From an uncultured Collinsella sp. (GTDB lineage Bacteria; Actinomycetota; Coriobacteriia; Coriobacteriales; Coriobacteriaceae), in contig CABUXM010000016.1 of the NCBI GenBank assembly GCA_902495545.1, forward strand, positions 1 to 31,511: a stretch of 31,511 nucleotides of DNA, read 5' to 3'. The stretch's first letter is position 1. Each line of letters starts with the position of its first letter. Under the pieces are notes generated by a model. It saw nothing but the letters and a program-made list of their open reading frames with translations, did no database searches and had not been told where the DNA came from. Positions 14,365-21,922 of the stretch are shown in pieces. The position numbers and the translations under genes were made by a program.

Positions 14365-15015
14365 ATGGAAACGCTCAGAAGGCCCCTGAAGGACCACGTA
14401 TACGACTATATTTCGAGCCGTATTGACGCCGGCGAGCTTTCGGCCGGCGACCGGCTGAGCGAGCAGGCGATCTGCGATGCCATGGGCGTGTCGCGCACAC
14501 CGGTCCGCGAAGCGCTCATCCAGCTGGCAAGCGACGGCTACCTGGACAATCTCCCCCGCCGCGGATTCCGCGTCCGTGGGTTCGATCAGCAAAACGCCGT
14601 TGAAGTCTTTGAGATTATGGGGCCGCTCGACGGGCAGGCCGCATATCTCGCCTGTCCGAATCTAACTGACGACGATATTACGCAGCTGAAATTTCTCGTC
14701 GGCTCCATGGACCTCGCGATCCAAGGCGGTCTCATCCGTAAGTATGACGACATTCAGCGAGACTTTCACCTTACGTACTTCAACCGCTGTGGCAACGATC
14801 GTCTGCGCGACATGATTTCACAGCTCGAGCGTTGCTTTATCAAGCGCGATTACGAGACTGTTGACCAGGAGACGGCGTGTAAGCTGCTCAATAAAGCCAA
14901 CAACGAACATGCTCATATTCTTGAGTTGTTCGAAGCACGAGATGCGACGGGCGTGCGCGACTACGTTCGCGATGTCCATTGGAACACAGAAAACGCCCAG
15001 TTCACCGTTTGGTAG
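14365..15015 (+). CDS. GntR-family (FCD/FadR-type) transcriptional regulator
   Basis: A 216-residue regulator. The winged helix-turn-helix spans residues 1-72, with SEQAICDAMGVSRTPVREALIQLASDGYLDNLPRRGF the canonical GntR recognition segment. The remaining 140 residues form an all-helical FCD ligand domain; His residues in RDFHLTYF, NNEHAHIL and DVHW are at places where metal-binding FCD domains have theirs. Such proteins usually repress a divergent catabolic gene and release DNA on binding a carboxylate or amino-acid ligand. Divergence from the DDAH and antiporter genes and the ATTGTATACAAT site between them suggest that this is their regulator. AAGGA lies ten bases before the ATG. Confidence 0.92.
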   Translation: METLRRPLKDHVYDYISSRIDAGELSAGDRLSEQAICDAMGVSRTPVREALIQLASDGYLDNLPRRGFRVRGFDQQNAVEVFEIMGPLDGQAAYLACPNLTDDDITQLKFLVGSMDLAIQGGLIRKYDDIQRDFHLTYFNRCGNDRLRDMISQLERCFIKRDYETVDQETACKLLNKANNEHAHILELFEARDATGVRDYVRDVHWNTENAQFTVW

Positions 15016-15029
15016 GAAACGATGCCCTT

Positions 15030-15202
15030 GCGGAAAGCGTGTCCCGTTATTCCCGCTCGAAACGGGTCGCAGTTTCCCAACGGGGCCCCTCGGGGAAACT
15101 GCGACCCAGAATTTGAGCTCGAAACGGGATGTGGTTTCCAAATCGAGGCCCTATGGGAAACCGTGCCCCACCTTGAAGGGCGAGACTGGGGTGCAGTTTC
15201 CG
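15030..15202. repeat. Three-unit hairpin repeat array B
   Basis: Three palindromic units of about 48 bp with GGAAA at 15032, 15094 and 15156 and the closing TTTCC at 15073, 15135 and 15197: an exact 62-bp period with 14-bp spacers. The middle unit pairs GGAAACTGCGACCC with GGGATGTGGTTTCC, mostly through Watson-Crick plus G-U pairs in plus-strand RNA. Sequence and organisation match array A at 11298-11470. It begins 15 bp after the GntR stop. Confidence 0.88.
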
Positions 15203-15223
15203 GACGGGACATCAAAAACAAAG

Positions 15224-15286
15224 TTGCGGTGGAATAGTTCCCCGATGGGCTGGTTGATGCCCCAGATCGGAACTATTTCACCGCAA
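15224..15286 (+). repeat. TTGCGGTG inverted-repeat element, copy 2
   Basis: TTGCGGTGGAATAGTTCC (15224-15241) pairs with GGAACTATTTCACCGCAA (15269-15286); the one mismatch is a G-U in plus-strand RNA. The loop has a different sequence from copy 1 but keeps an internal stem (GGGC...GCCC). It is inverted relative to copy 1 at 6807-6873 and lies between convergent genes, directly after array B. Confidence 0.85.
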
Positions 15287-15315
15287 GTTATTGAAGGGCT
15301 GGGATGCCCGTCCTC

Positions 15316-16215
15316 TTACAGATGGCGCTCCAGGAAGCGGAAGGCTAGGCGAATCCAAGGGCGGACCGCCACCTGCTTGTCCTCGTTGTCGACCGCAGTG
15401 TTGGCGTTGCCGAGCGAAAGGCCGTGACCACCCTGGTCGAAGACGTGCATCTCGCATGCAACGCCCTCCTCGGCCATGCGCTGCGCAAACGGGTAGACCT
15501 GCGCGATCGGCGCCGTCTTGTCGTCGGACACGCCCCACACAAAGGTCGGTGGCATCTGACGCGAAACATGCGTGGTGGGGCAGATGTCGGCCAGATGCTC
15601 GTCAGTCGCCTCGCCGCCCGTCACCATCGACAGGTAGTCGTTGAGCAAATCGCGCCCCGTCTTGCCGCCCGTCTTGGGCACACGCAAGTCAATGCGCGGA
15701 TCGCGCGTCTGCATGTCGCGCACATAGGCAAAGTCGAGCAATGGATAGCCCAGCACCACGGCATCGGGACGAATGTCGTCCGGACGCGCTCCGGCAAGTG
15801 CCGCGAAGGGGCCGGTCTTCCACTGTGTTGCCAGCGAGGCGCAAATCATGCCGCCAGCAGAAAAGCCCACGACGCACACGCACTTGGGATCGACATGCCA
15901 CTCGTCGGCATTCGCGCGCACCGTGGCGACCATCTTGGCAAGATCTGCCTGGGGGTGCGGAAAGCTCACGTCACCCGTAGAACTCGTGACATAGTTGAGC
16001 ACAAAGGCCTGGTAGCCGCGGTCCAAAAATGCAAACGCCACCGGGTCCTGCTCGTGCGGAGCGATATGCGTAAACCCGCCTCCGCCGCAGATGATCACCG
16101 CGGGGCGGCGGCCATTCGGTTTATCGGGCAGCGGCTCGGCACCCAGATACGTAAAGGTCGCCGGATAATCCTCGGTCGGCTCCTCGCCCCACAGCGCATG
16201 GTTCTCGACAATCAT
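15316..16215 (-). CDS. Alpha/beta hydrolase, acetyl-esterase-like
   Basis: A 299-residue soluble alpha/beta hydrolase. After a strand with VIICGGGGFTHIAPHEQ (oxyanion-hole loop, 41-55) comes the nucleophile elbow GFSAGG with S119, then a late acid segment (VWGVSDDKTAPIAQ) and the catalytic His in FDQGGHGLSLG. This layout fits the COG0657/BD-FAE esterase branch, which deacetylates small or sugar esters such as acetylated xylo-oligosaccharides; the substrate is inferred. There is no signal peptide, so it acts in the cytoplasm. The ATG at 16215-16213 follows AGGGAG by five bases; the frame is open further upstream but without support. It is divergent from the PTS gene and convergent with the GntR gene. 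Confidence 0.88.
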   Translation of the reverse strand: MIVENHALWGEEPTEDYPATFTYLGAEPLPDKPNGRRPAVIICGGGGFTHIAPHEQDPVAFAFLDRGYQAFVLNYVTSSTGDVSFPHPQADLAKMVATVRANADEWHVDPKCVCVVGFSAGGMICASLATQWKTGPFAALAGARPDDIRPDAVVLGYPLLDFAYVRDMQTRDPRIDLRVPKTGGKTGRDLLNDYLSMVTGGEATDEHLADICPTTHVSRQMPPTFVWGVSDDKTAPIAQVYPFAQRMAEEGVACEMHVFDQGGHGLSLGNANTAVDNEDKQVAVRPWIRLAFRFLERHL

Positions 16216-16400
16216 ATGTGCTCCCTTCGCGCAAATTATGCGCACTCTTTTTTCGCATCTAAGCGTACCCCAGTTGGGTGCAGGACGCAGAAACTCTCCG
16301 GCAATAAGTTTCCCTCCAACTGATATATCACATAATCCCAGTTCAGAGGTATCGTTGAGCAGCGTAAAATAGGGGCGTTGACCAAGCCGCGAAACAGGTA

Positions 16401-16411
16401 TGAAACGTTTC
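16401..16411. promoter_or_regulatory. Candidate LacI/CcpA-type operator before the PTS gene
   Basis: TGAAACGTTTC contains the perfect palindrome GAAACGTTTC centred on CG, the form of LacI-family and cre-like operators. It lies about 50 bp upstream of the EIIA start. No matching regulator gene is in the window. Confidence 0.35.
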
Positions 16412-16458
16412 CGGCAAACCAAGCGCGCGATATGCGCCTATTTAAGTTGGAGGCAACT

Positions 16459-17022
16459 ATGGGTCTGCTCGATTCGCTTAAGTCCACCTTCACCTCGGCG
16501 GGCGAGGCATCCGTTCCGCCCGCGGCAAGCTTCGCCACCCGCGAAGGCGTCATCTACGCCCCCGTCAACGGCGTGCTCGTCAACCTGGATGAGGTTCCCG
16601 ACGAGACCATCGCCTCGGGTATGCTCGGTCAGGGCTACGGCATCGAGCCCATTACCGGCACCATCTATGCGCCCGCCAACGGCCGCATCGGCGCCACCAC
16701 TGTCACCAACCACTCCATTGGCATGATCACCGAGGACGGTCTTCGCGTGTTCATCCATGTTGGCCTGGGCACCGTGGAAATGAACGGCAAGGGTTTTGCC
16801 CGCTTTGTCGAGATGGGCGATGTGGTCAAGGCAGGCCAGCCGCTCATCAGCTTCGACCGCGAGGCCATTAAGGCCGCTGGTCACGAGGATATCGTGACCG
16901 TCATCGTCTCCGAGCTCGATCGTCTTAAGAGCATCGACCATGTCGGCGAGTCTGGAACGCTTATCGGCGGCAACCCGCTCGTCAAGCTGGGCGACCCGCT
17001 GCTGGTAGCCAAGACCAAGTAG
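16459..17022 (+). CDS. crr: PTS glucose-type EIIA component
   Basis: A 187-residue single-domain EIIA of the glucose family. It carries the phospho-acceptor H100 in VFIHVGLGTVEMNGKGF and the partner H85 in TNHSIGMI, 15 residues apart as in E. coli EIIAGlc (H75/H90), plus the GTIYAPANGRI beta segment. It accepts phosphate from HPr and passes it to a EIIB partner; stand-alone forms can also signal sugar status. No EIIBC gene is adjacent, so it must serve a transporter encoded elsewhere. GGAGG lies five bases before the ATG; a reading from 16378 lacks support. It ends in its own terminator. Confidence 0.93.
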   Translation: MGLLDSLKSTFTSAGEASVPPAASFATREGVIYAPVNGVLVNLDEVPDETIASGMLGQGYGIEPITGTIYAPANGRIGATTVTNHSIGMITEDGLRVFIHVGLGTVEMNGKGFARFVEMGDVVKAGQPLISFDREAIKAAGHEDIVTVIVSELDRLKSIDHVGESGTLIGGNPLVKLGDPLLVAKTK

Positions 17023-17062
17023 CCAGGCCCCGCGCCACACAGCCAAAAGGCACCTCGTCAAG

Positions 17063-17093
17063 CGCCAGCGACCATCAGGCCGCGGGCGTTTTT
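17063..17093 (+). terminator. Terminator of the PTS EIIA gene
   Basis: CGCCAGCG (17063-17070) pairs with CGCGGGCG (17081-17088, one internal mismatch), followed by TTTTT. Confidence 0.75.
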
Positions 17094-17203
17094 CGTTTGA
17101 AAAACCATCCCGCCAATGCCTTATCTGTATAGCCCAAATGAGCCGAGCTGCTAGAATAACGAACTGTATGGATAACTATCATTCAACCGTTATGGGAGGA
17201 TAC

Positions 17204-18607
17204 GTGAACCGCACCAAAATCGCGCAGCTCTATGCCGATGCCGAGTCGCTCGGCGGCCAGACCGTCACCGTCGCCGGCTGGGTCAAGTCCGTCCGCGACA
17301 TGAAGAACTTTGGCTTTGTTACGCTCAACGACGGCAGCTGCTTCCGCGACCTGCAGGTCGTCATGAACCGCGAGGCGCTCGACAACTACGACGAGATCGC
17401 CCATCAAAACGTCTCGGCCGCACTCATTTGCACCGGCACCGTCAAGCTGACCCCCGATGCGCCCCAGCCTTTCGAGCTTTCTGCCACCTCCATCGAGGTC
17501 GAGGGCGTCAGCGCCCCGGATTACCCGCTGCAGAAGAAGCGTGCAACCGTCGAGTTCCTGCGCACCCAGCAGCACCTGCGTCCGCGCACCAACCTGTTCC
17601 GCGCCGTGTTCCGCATCCGCTCTGTCGCGGCTGCCGCCATCCACCGCTTCTTCCAGGAGCAGGGCTTTGTCTACGTCAACACCCCCATCATCACCACGAG
17701 TGACTGCGAGGGCGCCGGCGAGATGTTCCGCGTGACCACGCTCGACCCCAAAAATTCGCCCCTCACCGAGTCCGGCGAGGTTGACTGGAGCCAGGACTTC
17801 TTTGGCAAGCATGCGAGCCTCACCGTGTCCGGCCAGCTCAATGCCGAGAACTTTGCCATGGCCTTTGGCGACGTGTACACCTTTGGCCCCACCTTCCGTG
17901 CCGAGAACTCCAACACCACGCGCCACGCCGCCGAGTTTTGGATGATCGAGCCCGAGATGGCCTTTGCCGACCTTAACGACTACATGGATAACGCCGAGGC
18001 CATGCTCAAGTACGTCCTTAAGGACGTTATGGCCACCTGCCCCGACGAGCTCAATATGCTCAACAAGTTTGTGGACAAGGGTCTGCTCGAGCGCCTGGAC
18101 CATGTCGCCAACTCCGACTTTGCCCGCGTTACCTACACCGAGGCCGTCGAGATCCTGGAGCAGGCCGTCGCCGCCGGTCACAAGTTTGACTACCCCGTGA
18201 GCTGGGGCATCGACCTGCAGACCGAGCACGAGCGCTTCCTGACCGAGGAGTACTTTAAGCGCCCGACCTTCGTAACCGACTACCCGGCCGAGATCAAAGC
18301 CTTCTATATGCGCATGAACGAGGACGGCAAGACCGTCGCCGCCGCCGACTGCCTGGTGCCGGGCATCGGCGAGATCATCGGTGGCTCCCAGCGCGAGGAG
18401 CGCCTGGATCTGCTCGAGGCCCGCATCAAGGACCTGGGCATGAATCCCGAGCAGTACAAGTACTACCTTGACCTGCGCCGCTACGGTTCCTGCAAGCACG
18501 CCGGCTACGGTCTGGGCTTCGAGCGCTTGGTCATGTATCTGACCGGCGTGGGCAACATCCGCGACGTCCTGCCGCACCCGCGCACCGTGGGCAACGCCGA
18601 CTTCTAA
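17204..18607 (+). CDS. asnS: Asparaginyl-tRNA synthetase
   Basis: A 467-residue class IIb aminoacyl-tRNA synthetase, the normal AsnRS length. The N-terminal OB fold (VAGWVKSVRDMKNFGFVTLNDGS) binds the anticodon. Motif 1 lies around RPRTNLFRAVFRIRS; motif 2 is in FGPTFRAENSNTTRHAAEFWMIEPE, and motif 3 is GLGFERLVMYLTGVGNIRD near the C-terminus. The sequence SLTVSGQLNAENFAMAF distinguishes it from AspRS. The start is taken as the GTG at 17204, which has GGGAGG five bases upstream; an ATG at 17192 overlaps that SD. It is flanked by terminators on both sides and is probably monocistronic. Confidence 0.97.
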   Translation: MNRTKIAQLYADAESLGGQTVTVAGWVKSVRDMKNFGFVTLNDGSCFRDLQVVMNREALDNYDEIAHQNVSAALICTGTVKLTPDAPQPFELSATSIEVEGVSAPDYPLQKKRATVEFLRTQQHLRPRTNLFRAVFRIRSVAAAAIHRFFQEQGFVYVNTPIITTSDCEGAGEMFRVTTLDPKNSPLTESGEVDWSQDFFGKHASLTVSGQLNAENFAMAFGDVYTFGPTFRAENSNTTRHAAEFWMIEPEMAFADLNDYMDNAEAMLKYVLKDVMATCPDELNMLNKFVDKGLLERLDHVANSDFARVTYTEAVEILEQAVAAGHKFDYPVSWGIDLQTEHERFLTEEYFKRPTFVTDYPAEIKAFYMRMNEDGKTVAAADCLVPGIGEIIGGSQREERLDLLEARIKDLGMNPEQYKYYLDLRRYGSCKHAGYGLGFERLVMYLTGVGNIRDVLPHPRTVGNADF

Positions 18608-18653
18608 TCGTCGGACGTTAGTTCGCGTCGCCACACGCCAACGCCCATCGCAT

Positions 18654-18689
18654 AAGCGTCTCTCGACATCGATCGAGAGACGCTTTTTT
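18654..18689 (+). terminator. Terminator of asnS
   Basis: AAGCGTCTCTCGA (18654-18666) pairs perfectly with TCGAGAGACGCTT (18673-18685) around a 6-nt loop, and the T run reaches 18689. Confidence 0.95.
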
Positions 18690-18748
18690 CAACAGCATCC
18701 GTCAAGCTTTTGGCAAGTTTTTGGTCAGTTGAGCAGGGCTGTTGAAAA
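18686..18748. repeat. Long-range inverted repeat after asnS
   Basis: TTTTCAACAGC (18686-18696) and GCTGTTGAAAA (18738-18748) are perfect 11-bp complements 41 bp apart. The loop holds the direct repeat CAAG-(C)-TTTTTGG twice. The left arm overlaps the asnS terminator T run. The function is unknown. Confidence 0.6.
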
Positions 18749-18810
18749 CTCGACCCGCCGTTTGCCGACGACTACCGACCGCCCAGAGCGCCCTGCGCCC
18801 CTGGGAAAGC

Positions 18811-18861
18811 CCCACGTCCTAGGCTCCATACCGTCGCCACCCAAAACGGAAAGGACGTGGG
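18811..18861 (+). promoter_or_regulatory. Hairpin that could hide the SD of the WYL gene
   Basis: CCCACGTCC (18811-18819) is perfectly complementary to GGACGTGGG (18853-18861). The right arm includes the GGA of the AAAGGA ribosome binding site of the next gene, so the stem would block translation initiation. The transcription start is unknown. Confidence 0.45.
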
Positions 18862-18865
18862 CACC

Positions 18866-19654
18866 ATGACCGAAGCCGCTGTTGAAACCTACGACACCAC
18901 GACGAGGGGCGCCGCCTCGATGGCAGCCTATCGCGCCGTTCGCATCCTGCAACTATTAAGCGAAAACACCGGCGAGGACAAGGCCATGCTTTCCGATGAG
19001 TTGATCCGGCGCCTCGCCCATCCCGACGACCCCGCCCGCATGCCCATCTCGGCGGCGCGGCGCAGCATCTACACCGCCATCTCCGCGCTTCGCCATGCCG
19101 GATACGAAATTGAGTACAAACGCGGCGTGGGCTACAAACTTCTTACCCGCCCGCTCACCGATGAAGAGATCATCCGGCTCCACGGTATGGTCATGCGCAA
19201 CCGCTCCACGCCTATCGCTATCCGCAAGAGCATGGCGCAGCACCTAGTTGCCATGGCGAGCGCCGACGTTCGCGGCTACCTCGATACACCCGAACCCGCT
19301 CCAAGCGCAGGTAGCAAGGCTACCAAGGCAACACGCACGCCCATCAAGCGCATCGACACGTGCGAGCTCGTCGAGCAGGCCATCGACCACGGAACCACGG
19401 TGAGTTTTGATATTTCGAGCGTCACGACACGCGGCGAAACCGAAGCAGCACGGATGACACTCCGTCCCTTTGCCATCAGGCAGCGCGATGGCATCTCGTA
19501 TCTGCTGGGAACGGTCTACGACGCCCGAGGCACCGACGATACGCTGCGCACCGTCGAAATCGCCCGTATGAGAAACGTCAGCACGCGCCTGCTCGACGGC
19601 AAGAAGCTCTTCGCCGCCCTGGACGAGGACAACGACGCCTCCTCCGCCGCATAA
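18866..19654 (+). CDS. HTH/WYL-domain transcriptional regulator
   Basis: A 262-residue cytoplasmic regulator. The N-terminal third (about 18-95) is a winged helix of the DeoR/HTH-11 kind: SDELIRRLAHPDD, then SAARRSIYTAISALRHAGYEIEYKRGVGYKLL. The C-terminal part (about 160-255) resembles a WYL ligand-binding domain, with the LRPFAIRQRDGISYLLGTVYD strand pair in which SYLL stands where WYL is usual. WYL domains sense nucleotides, nucleic acids or other ligands. The ATG at 18866 has AAGGA ten bases upstream. It lies 160 bp before an ABC importer operon on the same strand and may regulate it, but the importer has its own -10. Confidence 0.8.
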   Translation: MTEAAVETYDTTTRGAASMAAYRAVRILQLLSENTGEDKAMLSDELIRRLAHPDDPARMPISAARRSIYTAISALRHAGYEIEYKRGVGYKLLTRPLTDEEIIRLHGMVMRNRSTPIAIRKSMAQHLVAMASADVRGYLDTPEPAPSAGSKATKATRTPIKRIDTCELVEQAIDHGTTVSFDISSVTTRGETEAARMTLRPFAIRQRDGISYLLGTVYDARGTDDTLRTVEIARMRNVSTRLLDGKKLFAALDEDNDASSAA

Positions 19655-19723
19655 GACCCTCCGCCGCCCATTCGACTACCCGTACCGCCCATCCGATTCT
19701 GTATTAAAAAACCCGCCAGGCTG

Positions 19724-19754
19724 TTGTAAAAATGGACATCAGCGCTACTATAGT
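19724..19754 (+). promoter_or_regulatory. Probable promoter of the ABC importer
   Basis: TTGTAA (19724-19729) and TATAGT (19749-19754) are 19 bp apart. The short leader that follows has a TGCACT/AGTGCA hairpin, and CCAG/CTGG pairing reaches the ribosome binding site. Confidence 0.45.
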
Positions 19755-19814
19755 TCCACTTGCACTTTGTCCCAGTGCAGTGTTTCCAGCCATTTTTATA
19801 CTGGGGGTAATGAT

Positions 19815-20795
19815 ATGAAGGACATCACCATCAGCCGCAGGAGCCTTCTGGTCTCCGCCGGCCTGCTCGCGCTCGCCCCGCTCGCCGGATGCGGCGGCAA
19901 CTCTGGTTCCGGCTCCGCTGCCGCCGGTTCCGACTACACCATCGGCGTTCTGCAGCTCACCGAGCACTCCGCGCTCGATGCCGCCAACGACGGCTTCGTC
20001 AAGGCCATCAAGAAGAGCGGCCTTAAGGTCAAGATCGACCAGAAGAACGCCCAGAACGACCAGTCCACGTGTAAGTCCATTGCCGACAAGTTTGTGGGCG
20101 ACAACGTCAACCTGATTTATGCCATCGCCACGCCCGCCGCGCAGGCTGCCGCCGGCGCCACGGCCGATATCCCCATCGTGGGCTGTGCCATCACCGACTA
20201 CGCCGCCTCCGGCCTGGTCCAGGACAACGACAAGCCGGGCACCAACGTCACGGGCGCTTCCGACCTCACCCCGGTCGCCGAGCAGCTCGAGATGATGCAG
20301 AAGGTCCTGCCCGACATTAAAAAGGTCGGCCTACTCTACTGCACCGCCGAGTCCAACTCCGACGTCCAGATCAAGGCCGCCAAGAAGGAGCTCGACAAGC
20401 TGGGGCTCGAGTACACCGATTTCACCGTCTCGAGCTCCAACGAGATTCAGTCCGTCGTCGAGTCTGCCGTGGGCAAGGTCGATGCGCTGTACTCCCCCAC
20501 CGACAACACCATCGCCGCGGGTGCCTCGCAGGTCGGCCAGATCTGCAAGGAGAACAAGCTTCCCTTCGTGACTGGCGAGGAGGGCATGTGTAAGGCCGGC
20601 GGCCTGTTCACCCTCTCCATCAACTATGAGGACCTGGGCTACGCCGCGGGCGAGATGGCCGTCAAGATCCTGAAGGGCGAGGCCAAGCCCGAAGACATGC
20701 CGATCAAGCACCTCTCGAGCAAAGACCTGGTCGTCGTCAAGAACGACGAGATGGCCGAGGCCCTGGGCATCGACCTTTCCGCTCTGGACGCGTAA
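19815..20795 (+). CDS. ABC importer substrate-binding lipoprotein (TrpX/COG2984 type)
   Basis: A 326-residue exported lipoprotein. The signal peptide has ISRRSLLVSAGLLALAPLAGC: the lipobox LAGC ends at C26, and the SRRSLL stretch resembles a twin-arginine signal. After a Gly/Ser linker the mature part is a type I periplasmic-binding fold: YTIGVLQLTEHSALDAANDGF, NLIYAIATPAAQAA, VGCAITDYAASGLV, and VDALYSPTDNTIAAGASQ. This is the COG2984 family, whose studied members bind tryptophan or related aromatic compounds; the ligand here is not known. GGGGGT precedes the ATG by six bases. A hairpin after the gene suggests that it is made in excess over the permease and ATPase. Confidence 0.88.
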   Translation: MKDITISRRSLLVSAGLLALAPLAGCGGNSGSGSAAAGSDYTIGVLQLTEHSALDAANDGFVKAIKKSGLKVKIDQKNAQNDQSTCKSIADKFVGDNVNLIYAIATPAAQAAAGATADIPIVGCAITDYAASGLVQDNDKPGTNVTGASDLTPVAEQLEMMQKVLPDIKKVGLLYCTAESNSDVQIKAAKKELDKLGLEYTDFTVSSSNEIQSVVESAVGKVDALYSPTDNTIAAGASQVGQICKENKLPFVTGEEGMCKAGGLFTLSINYEDLGYAAGEMAVKILKGEAKPEDMPIKHLSSKDLVVVKNDEMAEALGIDLSALDA

Positions 20796-20865
20796 TGCTA
20801 TACGCGGCATGCGTCTAGAGCCCGTGCTCGCGCTTTAGCCGCGTTATTCAATATCTGAGCCACAG

Positions 20866-20898
20866 GGGCGGGCGCTGTAGACCGGCGTCCGCCCTGCT
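20866..20898 (+). terminator. Intra-operon hairpin after the binding-protein gene
   Basis: GGGCGGGCGC (20866-20875) pairs with GCGTCCGCCC (20885-20894), ten pairs with one G-U, followed by TGCTTGTTT. It is likely a partial terminator between the binding protein and the permease, whose start is 100 bp further on. Confidence 0.6.
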
Positions 20899-20998
20899 TG
20901 TTTCAGGTAAAACAAAACGTCTGTCCGCAGCTCTTCTATGCATTGTTACCGTTATTATGGTGAATCACGTGTCCACCCTATCCTAGGAGGTATGAAGC

Positions 20999-21922
20999 AT
21001 GCTCATTGCATTGCAGGGCGCCGTTTCGCAGGGCGTCCTCTGGGGCATTATGGTGCTTGGCGTGTTTATCACGTTCCGCCTGCTCGACATTCCCGATATG
21101 ACCTGCGACGGCAGCTTTGCCCTCGGCGGCTGCGTCTGCGCTGTGCTCATCGTCAATAACAACGTCGACCCGCTGCTCGCCGTGCTGGCCGGTATGTGCG
21201 CCGGCGCCATCGCGGGTGCCGTCACGGGCATTTTGACCACCGTCTTCGAGATTCCCGCGATTCTCGCCGGAATCCTCACCCAGATCAGCCTGTGGTCCAT
21301 CAACCTGCGCATCATGGGCAAGTCCAATACGCCCATTCTTGCCAAAGGCACCGTGTTCTCGGCCGTCAGCAATATGACCGGTCTGCCGCAGTCCACCGTT
21401 GCCATCATCTTGGGCATCCTGCTCGCCGTGGCTATCGTTGCCATCCTGTATTGGTTCTTTGGCACCGAGATCGGCTCGGCGCTGCGCGCCACCGGCAACA
21501 ACGAGTACATGATCCGCGCTCTGGGCGTCAACACCAACTCCACCAAGATGATCGCCCTCGTGCTCTCCAACGCCCTCATCGGCCTTTCGGGCGCGCTCAT
21601 CTGCCAGAGCCAGAAGTATGCCGACATTGGTATGGGCACCGGTGCCATCGTTATCGGTCTTGCCGCCATTGTTATCGGTGAGGTGCTCGGCCGTCTGCTG
21701 CCCGGCGGCCTCACGCAGTTTAGCGTCCGTCTTGCCTCCGCCGTCTTTGGCTCCGTGGTGTACTTCCTTATCCGCGCCATCGTGCTGCAGTTGGGCATGG
21801 ACGCCAACGACATGAAGTTGCTCTCCGCCGTGATCGTCGCCGTGGCCCTGTGCGTGCCCGTGGTTTGGGAGCGCTATAAACTCCGCAGCTCCTACACGAA
21901 GGGGGATGAGGCAGATGCTTAA
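20999..21922 (+). CDS. ABC importer permease (TrpY/COG4120 type)
   Basis: A 307-residue membrane protein with about eight to nine hydrophobic helices, related to the branched-chain amino acid permease class. Features of COG4120 are the early GVFITFRLLDIPDMTCDGSFALGG segment and the cytoplasmic coupling loop GSALRATGNNEYMIRALGVNTNSTKMIALVLSNALIGLSGAL. It would form the membrane channel, probably as a homodimer, for the ligand captured by the preceding lipoprotein. AGGAGGT lies eight bases before the ATG. Its last 8 nt overlap the start of the ATPase gene, so the two are translationally coupled. Confidence 0.9.
   Translation: MLIALQGAVSQGVLWGIMVLGVFITFRLLDIPDMTCDGSFALGGCVCAVLIVNNNVDPLLAVLAGMCAGAIAGAVTGILTTVFEIPAILAGILTQISLWSINLRIMGKSNTPILAKGTVFSAVSNMTGLPQSTVAIILGILLAVAIVAILYWFFGTEIGSALRATGNNEYMIRALGVNTNSTKMIALVLSNALIGLSGALICQSQKYADIGMGTGAIVIGLAAIVIGEVLGRLLPGGLTQFSVRLASAVFGSVVYFLIRAIVLQLGMDANDMKLLSAVIVAVALCVPVVWERYKLRSSYTKGDEADA

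Noticed and set aside
17094..17203. T-box leader before asnS
   Set aside because: The interval is too short, and no T-box consensus sequence or specifier stem was seen.
17183..18634. A 483-codon minus-strand frame opposite asnS
   Set aside because: It is an exact mirror of asnS codons with no ribosome binding site or domain. The same applies to the frame at 29544-30710 opposite tuf.
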